A DNA stretch of 28,112 nucleotides from Chrysophaeum taylorii (Eukaryota; Sar; Pelagophyceae; Pelagomonadales; Pelagomonadaceae). Below the pieces are notes generated by a model. It searched no databases. It worked only from the letters and a program-made list of their open reading frames with translations, and was not told the DNA's origin. The position numbers and the translations under genes were made by a program. The stretch is taken from assembly GCA_029834535.1 (NCBI GenBank), contig JAQMWT010000080.1, positions 1 to 28,112 of the forward strand. Reading direction: 5' to 3'. Of the stretch, positions 10,901-18,030 are shown piece after piece (within the stretch, counting starts at the first letter, position 1; every line of letters begins with the position of its first letter).

Positions 10901-11333
10901 TACAGCACCACCGCCTGGCTTCTTGGGCCCTGTCGAACAGCGGCTACGTAGCTACGGCACCGTCGCCGGCCTCGTCTTTGGTGCCTTCGGTGAGGCCAGC
11001 GCGGCGTGCCACGCTCTCGCCCAAACATGCGCAGAGCGCATCGCTGCGCGAACCTGGGTGACAAGCGGCTGCGCCAACTTCACAGAGGCAAAGGCGGCCC
11101 AAACTCGCCGCATCTACCGTGAGTGGGGGATCGCCAACGCATTAGGCCGGGCTCGCTGTGCCCTCACCGCCCTCACCCATGTCGCCGCCTCGGGGAACCC
11201 CGCCCAGGCCGCCCGATCCCAGCAGGACGTCACCCTTCGTCGCACATACGTCCGGCGGCAGCATGCGTACGACCTACGGGCGGGGCCCGTCCTCTCTTCG
11301 CCTGCCCCACGCCTCGGCGATGACCCCGACTAG
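7931..11333 (+). pseudogene. Non-LTR reverse transcriptase plus PD-(D/E)XK-type endonuclease, copy 1
   Basis: Four to five frames together give one protein. An N-terminal domain runs from 7931 to about 8690. The RT core then shows RPIGIGTVRRR (about 8740), LDKRNAFNELKR (motif A, about 8932), EGGQQGDPTYPP (motif B, about 9110) and FGMDDGVISGS (motif C, about 9220; Tyr of the common YxDD is Met here, with both Asp kept). The C-terminal domain has VVPDILTTL (Pro-Asp at 10711-10716) and LYDIKTL (Asp-Ile-Lys at 10753-10761), the PD...DxK signature of restriction-like endonucleases, then EYLAHAR and GLVFGAFGEAS. The enzyme would nick a target and prime reverse transcription there. Breaks lie near 8695, in the C run at 9484-9487, in the C run at 9931-9934 and near 10890. 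At the last three, copy 2 has one more C, which restores the frame. Confidence 0.85.
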
Positions 11334-11477
11334 GTCCCGCGTACTTATCTCCGCCCGTCAGGCACATCCCTCATACCCCACAAAACCCACATCCTTCATG
11401 CTCCCCACACACCCCCTCTTAGCAGTCGACATTTAAAGACAGACAGACAAGTGACACACTGTCATTTAAGACACAAG
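11334..11477 (+). other. 3' UTR and GACA tail of non-LTR copy 1
   Basis: About 105 bases of C-rich untranslated sequence end in CAGTCGACATTTAAAGACA and GACAGACAA at about 11450. The following GTGACACACTGTCATTTAAG is not the ATTAGTAGT flank seen at the other 3' ends, so this junction differs. The next helicase block begins with its AGTAAGTTCACC repeats at about 11480. Confidence 0.7.
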
Positions 11478-11790
11478 GCCAGTAAGTTCACCTAGTCCCT
11501 CTCTAACCCCAGTAAGTTCGGTGTAAACCCAATCCTAACCCCAGTAAGTTCGGCGTAAACCCCACTCACCCCACTCTCCTTCGAGCTCGTCGCTCTCACC
11601 CCGCCAATCTAAGCTGCTTTGATCCGCACACGCCGCCTTTGAGTTTACTCTAAAAGCACAAGTAAGTTCACACTTGGTCTCAGTAAGTTCACCTGGTCAC
11701 TAAGTTCACCTAGTCCCAATCTTTAACCTCAGTAAGTTCACCTGGTTCCAGTAAGATCACCTGGTCCCAGTAAAGTTCACCTACAGGGCG
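11478..11790. repeat. AGTAAGTTCACCT repeat cluster, copy 2
   Basis: This is the same word and the same interspersed blocks (CAATCTTTAACC, TCGAGCTCGTCGCTCTC, AAGCTGC, GATCCGCACACGCCG) as in 3295-3660, with indels between the two copies. It confirms that the repeat block belongs to the duplicated helicase unit rather than to the non-LTR element. Confidence 0.8.
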
Positions 11791-11829
11791 CGTGTAGACG
11801 CCGGGAGGGGGGTTATCGGTATTGCGCAG

Positions 11830-12375
11830 CACGTGTAGGGTGGAGTCGTCGACTCGGAAGAGGATATCCTCGGGGTTGCCGATCGACAGAGAGCCACGTA
11901 GAGCTGGACGTGGCAGAAGACGGGCTTGGGCAAGAGGACGCCGACCTCGCGGGGCGTCTGGCCCTGGCTCTTGTTGATCGTTTGGCGTCGGCGGGCCTTA
12001 AGGGATACAGGTTGGAGGAGCCTCGGTGACAACGACACGATCGATCATGTATCTGGTACCGTTGCAGTGGCCGTGCGACGGGTCGAGGTTGAGAAGACTT
12101 TAAACTCGCGATCAAAGTCAGCATGCCGTTGGTTGTCAGGGAGTTGAAAACTCTTACTGTAAAGAGCGAGGCGTCGTCTTCCGACCCAGCCTAGTCAGCC
12201 GAAAAGAACTCCGACGCCTCGTCTCCGGGAAAAAAAGGCCGCGGTCATGCGCGCGTTGTCAGCATCGACAACATCGTTTCGACGGGGCGTGAGAATGGCG
12301 CGCTGAAAGAGCCGCCGCGGGTCGTGGAAATAGTCTGCGAGGTCGCCGTAGACGGCTTGGAGGATCACTGTCTGG
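11830..12375 (-). pseudogene. Decayed PIF1/Helitron-type helicase C-terminal domain, copy 2
   Basis: This nearly identical copy of 3722-4242 has the same order on the minus strand: AVYGDLADYFHDPRRLFQRA, then the LRNLD/HCNG equivalent, then TINKSQGQTPREVGVLLPKP and VQLYVALCRS (about 11985-11890). One visible difference is Tyr in DYFHD where copy 1 has Cys. Both copies carry the same frame breaks, so the decay happened before the duplication. Confidence 0.8.
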
Positions 12376-12413
12376 CTCTCGCGCCTACCTGATCCTTACT
12401 CTCGCGCCTACCT

Positions 12414-12540
12414 GATCCTTACCCTAAATCGAAGGACAAACAAACAAACAAACAGACAGACAGACAGACAAACATCTGTCGATTAGTAGTTAAGACACAC
12501 CCCCCTCTTACCAGTCGACATTTAAAGACAGACAGACAAA
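12414..12540. repeat. GACA/GACAAACA microsatellite with a 3'-end scrap of the non-LTR element
   Basis: CCCTAAATCGAAGGACAAAC leads into (CAAA)n and (CAGA)n, then ACATCTGTCGATTAGTAGTT, then a ~45-base scrap of the non-LTR 3' end (CTCTTACCAGTCGACATTTA) with its GACAGACAGACAA tail. Copy 2 starts directly in that tail. So this stretch shows a small older insertion followed by a second one into its tail. Confidence 0.75.
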
Positions 12541-14895
12541 GCAATTGCGGCCGGCATCCTGGGTGGCCCTCCACGGCCCCACCGGCCTCGATCGTGCCCC
12601 CTTCGACTCTCAAGAAGGCGGCCAGCAAGGCGACCCCACCTATCCACCGGCGTACTGTCTGGCAACGCATGACGCCGCTCAGGCCCTTGACACCCGCTTA
12701 CGTTCATGTGCCGGCTACGCCCGATTTGGCATGGACGACGGCGTCATCTCTGGTTCCCCTCGTGAGGTTGTCGACGCCCCCCTGCAGTACGCCCGCGACA
12801 TCCAAGCTAGCGGCGAGGAGCTCCGCCTCGACAAGTGCGAGGCGTTCTGTCCGGCACTTGGCATGGGGCTTCTCGACCACCCCGATGTTCACGACCACGT
12901 CCAAGTTGCGCCTGACGGCACGCGTACTCTTGCTGGTATCCCCGTTGTCGCCGACGGCCTCGTAATCTAATCTACGGTGTGCCCATCGGCTCCCCCGGCC
13001 ACGCCGGAGATGCCTATGTCGAAGCTACCTTGCAACGCGAGGTTGACGCTCAGGTGAGCTACATGAGCCGTATTCGCACCAAGATCCAGAACGTCTCCCT
13101 CCACTGCATGTACTCGTTGGGCCGCTACTGCATCGCCCCGCGCATGGACTACATCGCGCAACACTGCTACCCCACCAATGCCTTGAGCGCGCTCCGCCGC
13201 TTCGACGTTGCCGCCCTCAGCTTCGTCGCCACAGCACTTGGCGCAGATCCGCGTCAGGTTTTTGACTCCAACGGCATCGTCCTCCAACGCCTCCGTCTTC
13301 CTGCTCGAAGTGGGGGTGGCGGCATTCGCTCCTGCGCCGACCTCAGCCCCGCCGCCTTTGTTGGCACGGCGGCCCAGGCCCTCCCACACCTCGTCGACCT
13401 TCGTGATCCTACGGGTGCCTTGGAGGTCCCTGGCTACCTCCCCCGCCTCGCCTCGGTCCTGGGTGCCACTTCTTTTCGCACAGGTAACGAGTTGCACCGT
13501 TGGCACCACCTCCTCGCATCCGGTTGCCGCCTGGGGCGGGCACTCGAGACTGCGTGGGACGGACTTCGGGCTGATCTCCGTACCACGCTGGCTTCCCACG
13601 GCGGCGCTGGTTCCGGCGACCCCGCCAACGTTCATCTCGTCGACGGTCCTCTCTCCCACGAATTCGTCTCCATGGGCGTCCTCGTCGACCCCACCATCTC
13701 GACACCCGTGCTCATACCCCAACTCCAGCGTGCTCTAACCTCCCAGCGCGAGACAGCTCGGGCCACTGCACTCCAGCGCCTTGCGGCCACCCTTCCCATC
13801 ACCGAAGCACTTCGAGTAGCGGCGTCCTCATGGGATCGCTTCTCGACCACGTTCATCAGCTCGTGCCCCAGCTCTGGCCTTCAAATCCCCAACCGCTGCT
13901 GGGCTGAGATGTGTGCCCAGTACTTTGGCTACCCCTCTCCAGCTTGTTTGGGCCTCGTGGGCACTCGCATTCTGGGCACTGACGTCGTTCTCGACGCTCA
14001 CGGCAAGGTGCTTCTCACGCAGGCCAACCTTGTCAACCGCGGAGGAGCGCGGACCACCTGGCATGACGGCCAGCTCGACTGCGTCCACGGCAGCGTCAAA
14101 GAGGCCGGCATCCCAGCCCTGTCCGAGGTTTTCGGCATCTTTGCTGACGTCGTCGCCCTACCATTCGCACGCGCCTCTACGGCCGGTACCGAGGCAATCT
14201 CGCCCGACGTCAAGTCGTCCCAGACATCCTCACCACGCTCGACAACAGGAGCAACTCTACGACATCAAAACCTCGCTTGGGTTCGTTGTACACCGCCCAC
14301 GCCCTCCATCCCTCCCACCCGTCGCCTGTCGATCGGCGCGCAGCGCAAGTCCACTCCGAATACCTCGCTCACGCCCGCGGCATCGACGCCATCATCCCCC
14401 AGCCGGGTACAGCACCACCGCCTGGCTTCTTGGGCCCTGTCGAACAGCGGCTACGTAGCTACGGCACCGTCGCCGGCCTCGTCTTTGGTGCCTTCGGCGA
14501 GGCCAGCGCGGCGTGCCACGCTCTCGCCCAAACATGCGCAGAGAGAGAGCCAAACTCGCCGCATCTACCGTGAGTGGGGGATCGCCAACGCATTAGGCCG
14601 GGCTCGCTGTGCCCTCACCGCCCTCACCCATGTCGCCGACTCGGGGAACCCCGCCCAGGCCGCCCGATCCCAGCAGGACGTCACCCTTCGTCGCACATAC
14701 GTCCGGCGGCAGCATGCGTACGACCTACGGGCGGGGCCCGTCCTCTCTTCGCCTGCCCCACGCCTCGGCGATGACCCCGACTAGGTCCCGCGTACTTATC
14801 TCCGCCCGTCAGGCACATCCCTCATACCCCACAAACCCACCCACATCCTTCATGCTCCCCACACACACCGCCCCCTCTTAGCAGTCGACATTTAA

Positions 14896-14928
<33 letters not shown>

Positions 14929-14938
14929 AACATCCGTC
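12539..14938 (+). mobile_element. Non-LTR retrotransposon, copy 2, 5'-truncated within the RT
   Basis: The copy begins at AGCAATTGCGGCCGGCATCC, which corresponds to base ~9038 of copy 1, between RT motifs A and B. It is then colinear with copy 1 to the 3' end, about 98-99% identical by eye. Truncation at the 5' end is what incomplete target-primed reverse transcription leaves. The 3' tail is longer than in copy 1, with GACA and GACAAACA units (14896-14932), and is followed by ACATCCGTCGATTAGTAGTT. Confidence 0.9.
12545..14784 (+). pseudogene. Partial RT and PD-(D/E)XK-type endonuclease of copy 2
   Basis: The open frame starts inside the RT and keeps motif B (EGGQQGDPTYPP) and motif C (FGMDDGVISGS). 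It stops at 12968-12970, where a 5-base duplication (CTAAT) absent from copy 1 creates a TAA. After that a single frame runs from 12979 to about 14157 through regions that are broken in copy 1. The endonuclease signature begins near 14220, but there the frame is upset by a C run one shorter than in copy 1 (14156-14158) and by missing bases at about 14246, 14271 and 14281. The frame is recovered near 14390-14400 and ends with the same TAG as copy 1 (14782-14784). Confidence 0.85.
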
Positions 14939-14967
14939 GATTAGTAGTTAGGACCCTGCGATCGCTA

Positions 14968-15745
14968 ACCATATGGTTGCGATGGAGGACGGCACCTAAC
15001 ACGCTTGCTCCCTGCGGCGGCCCCGGCCGTCCCGGAGTGAGACTGTGCCTGCTCGCCTCCCGGGCTGGCCGGTTAGCACCCGGAAAGTCCGCGCTGGGAT
15101 GGGGTTCGCTCGGTTGTGCAGAACGCGACGGGCAGGTCGATTGTACGTGGACCAACACGTTCGCGGCCTGCGACGCTTTTGCACGACCTCGCCCAAGACC
15201 GCGCGCAGTGGCGGTCCACCATCAACACCTCCTCGCCCGCCCTCTCTGCCCCAACTGCGTGATTTCGCTCTGTGATTCCGGATCGGCTCCTGTCGGTCCG
15301 GCCTGGCTCCCATGCTCTGGCTCCAATGCTCTGGCTCCCATCCTCTGGCTCCCATCCTCTGGCTCCCATGCTCTGGCTCCCATGCCTCGGGAGAGGTCTA
15401 ACTAACTAACTAACTTCAGACCTCTCCCGAGCATGGGAGCCAGGCCGGACCGACACTGTAACGGCGACAGGAGCCAGTCCAGAATCACGGGTCTGTAACG
15501 AGGGGCGCCGAAAGGTGGGTCGGCGGAGAGTGATCATCCGGCTTGTCGCCATGCGACGCGGACCGCGATGTGACTGAAAACCGGCTCGTCGATAACCTTC
15601 CGTCTGCGCCCCCTGACCATACCCCGTCCCACTGCGCACCTTCCGGCTGCCAACCGGCCCGCCCGGGAGGCGAACAGGTGCCAACCTACGCCGGGAGGGC
15701 GGATGCCCTCGCAAGGCTCAGGATTCATGCGGCACCGTCCTCCAT
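14968..15745. repeat. Long imperfect inverted repeat (two SINE-like or foldback copies, tail to tail)
   Basis: The left arm (about 14969-15399) begins GTTGCGATGGAGGACGG and the right arm (15418-15740) ends CCGTCCTCCATC. Matching internal blocks include CTCGCCTCCCGGGCTGGCCG against its complement near 15650, and CTGTCGGTCCGGCCTGGCTC against its complement near 15440. The centre is a perfect 12-bp stem (15388-15399 with 15418-15429) around an 18-base loop of AACT repeats. The right-arm sequence occurs again as a single copy at 21342-21708, where it is a clear insertion. I see no coding capacity and no convincing pol III A or B box. Confidence 0.75.
15304..15387 (+). repeat. Minisatellite, six 14-bp units
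   Basis: Six head-to-tail units of TGGCTCCCATGCTC, with A or C variants, lie just inside the left arm of the inverted repeat. The right arm has only one such unit, so this is a local expansion of sequence already present in the element. Confidence 0.95.
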
Positions 15746-16560
15746 CTTCCGGAGCGAGGCTGTCGACGTCTTGACATCCCTTCGCGCCGCAGCTTGTATT
15801 TGCCGACTTTCTCGTACAGTGCTCGACGGTGCAGCAGCAGCGGGAGATCTTGCGGCAGGGCGGGGTTGTCGAGATGCGCGAGGAGGAGGAGGATAAGGAG
15901 GTGTTCACTTACGGTCGTGCGACTTGTTTATGCAGGCGTAACGGCACGTGCTCGCGTTGCCGTCCCATGATCAAGCTGGACAGCTAACTCCGGATCGGGT
16001 ACGCGACGGTAAGGAACTCCTGATCGTGGTCCTGTACGGCCCCACACAAGTGTGGGACTACAATCTTTGGGTGCTCCAGGGGCGTCGCTCGCGCAGTTTC
16101 TCGAGGTCGTCGAGTTTCGCGTTCTCGACCCCGAGTCGATTATCAAAGACGCGCTCCCTCTCGAGTTTTGGGATGCAGAATGGGGTGATCCGTCTCACGC
16201 AGACCATGTAAGTCTGGTGTCCGATGTCCGCTTGTTGCTGAAGAATGACGCACGACCACGGCAACACCACCGTGGTGAGTCGCGGTTTGGGTGGCTTCTA
16301 CGAACGATGGAAGGTACGAGAATAGGCCCAGCTTAAGTACACCAAGCCGTGGGAATCTGCTCTCGGGGCCGCGTGTCGCTGCCCGCTCTCCTTGCGTATC
16401 GCCGCGCTGTCTTAGGATGGATCTCCTTCTAAGGCGGTCATGGGGGGGTGCCCATGCCGCGCGTGTAACGCCACGGTAGATTCTGCGTGGCTGCAGCACC
16501 GCTCTCGTTTTTAAAGCATTTTCGCACCAAGAGCGCTCACGGGCCCCCTTAAAAAGCCTC
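15746..16560. other. Mostly unassigned stretch with a possible gene remnant
   Basis: On the plus strand two overlapping frames look protein-like. From about 16005 one reads DGKELLIVVLYGPTQVWDYN. From about 16082 another reads ASLAQFLEVVEFRVLDPES and then IIKDALPLEFWDAEWGDPS, to about 16250. They would join with one frame change near 16080. I do not recognise a family. The rest (15746-16000 and 16340-16560) shows nothing I can name. Confidence 0.3.
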
Positions 16561-16561
16561 C

Positions 16562-16830
16562 TTAAGTTTGATTTAAATAGCAAAAGTTTTGTCAATACCG
16601 TGGAAGTTTGAGGAGTAGTGATCAAACTTGTTGACCAAACTTGCAAGGTTATTAATCAAACTTGAAGGGTTGATTGATCAAACTTAATGCAACTTCGGAG
16701 TGACCAAACTTAACTGATCAAACTTCTATTGAAAGTGACCAAACTTGTGAATTTTCCCTTAAACATACATGAAAATCGAGCAAACTTGAAAGAAATTGAC
16801 CAAACTTGTTGACCAAACTTGACCGACCCC
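16562..16830. repeat. Cluster of TGACCAAACTT-like 11-mers
   Basis: At least ten copies of [GA][AG][CTG]CAAACTT[GAC] occur in this AT-rich stretch, mostly TGACCAAACTTG or TGATCAAACTT, at irregular spacing of 12-40 bases. Two copies lie in the opposite orientation (AAGTTTGA near 16566 and 16605). The cluster ends about 20 bases before the copia fragment starts. It may be a degenerate satellite or a set of protein-binding sites. Confidence 0.85.
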
Positions 16831-16858
16831 TAAAAATATCACTCCACTGAAGTATCCT

Positions 16859-17805
16859 ATGTCGTCCACTTTCTCGTATAAAGAAGGCTCTCCCTCTACC
16901 GACGTGGAAATCTATATCCACGATCACTTCGTTACTCTACTTGGCAAATTGGTCTTCATGCAAGTTGCCTGTCGCCCCGATTTTCCCCAAGCTCTAGGAC
17001 GCTGCTCCCGAGGTATGCACTCTCCAACCTATGTGCATGTCCAAATGCTCTGTCACCTCCTAAGGTACCTCAGCAAACCTGCCAATCGAGCTCTTCGTCT
17101 CTGGTTTCACCCTAAAGGGAACGCTATCGAAAATCATCTACGCGTCATTTCCTCCAACAGAGTCGACCTGTCAACAATAGTCGACTACCGGGACAAAGAC
17201 ATTGCTACTGGCAAGTTCGACCCTCTAGTCGCTATGGTGGATGCTGACAATGCTCCTTCACTGGAACAGGAAGACAGGAAGTCCACTACTGGTTTTGTTT
17301 TCTACCTGTTCAACTGCCTCATCGCCTGGAAAAGCAAACTACAACCCATCGTTTCGTGTTCTACCCACGAAGCTGAGCTTATTGCTCTCAGCATCTGCGC
17401 TGACGAAGCTGTCTGGCTCCGTAAATTACTTCTCGAGCTTTCGTTTGTTGTTAATCCGACATTCTACACGAATACGCAAGCTGATCCTCCATCCGCTTTT
17501 GACGCTGATGACAATCCTATTGCCGAAGATATCGCGTCATCAGAAGCCCACCTCTTTTGTCTGATAATGCTGCAGCTGTGCACACTTCCAACAATCCTGA
17601 CGGCTCTTCTCGCAGCAAAGCCCTTTCTACTCGATGGTTCAAAATTCGCGAATATGTCGCACTACAGAAGATTCGTGTTCACCATGTCCCTGGCAAGTTA
17701 AATGTAGCTGATGGCTTCACAAAGCCTCTTGCAGCCGACTTTACCGCGCTTCGTTCTCTTATAGGTATGCATCATGCTACTGACCCATACCAAGAAGGTA
17801 CCTAA
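16859..17805 (+). pseudogene. Ty1/copia RT C-terminus and RNase H, element A
   Basis: The frame reads LLGKLVFMQVACRPDF and GRCSRGMHSPTYVHVQ (end of copia RT and connection domain), then RNase H with VDADNAPS (first catalytic Asp), GWKSK-like AWKSKLQPIVSCSTHEAE (Glu motif), then LSDNAAAVHTSNNPDGS and KLNVADGFTKPLA (third and fourth Asp). A frame change near 17535, where two bases are missing relative to element B, separates the first 225 residues from the C-terminus. It ends at TAA 17803-17805 with another TAA directly after. Element B is extremely similar here. RNase H would degrade the RNA strand during cDNA synthesis in the particle. Confidence 0.9.
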
Positions 17806-17895
17806 TAATTGTCCGAGAAACCTACATTTGGGATTTTACAGCATTGTAGGCTGAACGTCAATTTAGCCAAACGCGGCATATATTGTTAGATTTAG

Positions 17896-17990
17896 GCGGA
17901 GGTTTGGGGGGAGTGTTAGGGGATACTGTGAATGACGTCATCCATCCTCGGACCCTAATCTCTAGCCCTGACCGCGATGTCATTAAACTA
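17896..17990 (+). promoter_or_regulatory. Spacer with PPT-like run, LTR-like start and junction motif A
   Basis: GGAGGTTTGGGGGGAG is followed at 17914 by TGTTAGGGGATACTGTG, the form expected for a copia polypurine tract and LTR start. No matching LTR end follows before ORFX. The spacer ends with motif A at 17969-17990. In element B the corresponding spacer is only about 16 bases and lacks the PPT-like run. Confidence 0.45.
17969..17990 (+). repeat. 22-bp junction motif, copy A
   Basis: The core is GACCGCGATGTCATTAAAC followed by TAG. In the frame shared by pol and ORFX it reads T-A-M-S-L-N and then the stop TAG at 17989-17991. ORFX is open from the next codon. Confidence 0.9.
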
Positions 17991-18030
17991 GCCCTCATTG
18001 TTTACCATTACCTTCTTTTGTGCGTCGCCA

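Larger units (their letters stand above)
4304..11452 (+). mobile_element. Non-LTR retrotransposon with RLE-like endonuclease, copy 1 (longest)
   Basis: The element is about 7.1 kb, GC-rich, and bounded on both sides by GACA repeats. In order it encodes a hydrophobic N-terminal region, P/S/A-rich low-complexity sequence, Arg-rich IQ-like repeats, a RING-like finger, an Ala-rich helical stretch, a reverse transcriptase and a C-terminal PD-(D/E)XK-type endonuclease. The endonuclease C-terminal to the RT and the absence of an N-terminal apurinic (APE) endonuclease place it with restriction-like-endonuclease non-LTR elements (the R2/NeSL/CRE type of organisation). After the last stop (11331-11333) there are ~105 bases of 3' UTR and a short GACA tail. 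The reading frame changes about nine times. Several changes lie at C runs whose length differs from copy 2, so the damage may partly be sequencing error. Confidence 0.85.

Noticed and set aside
14968..15745. tRNA or other structured RNA gene
   Set aside because: The hairpin is explained by two opposed repeat copies; no cloverleaf, anticodon arm or pol III box was found.
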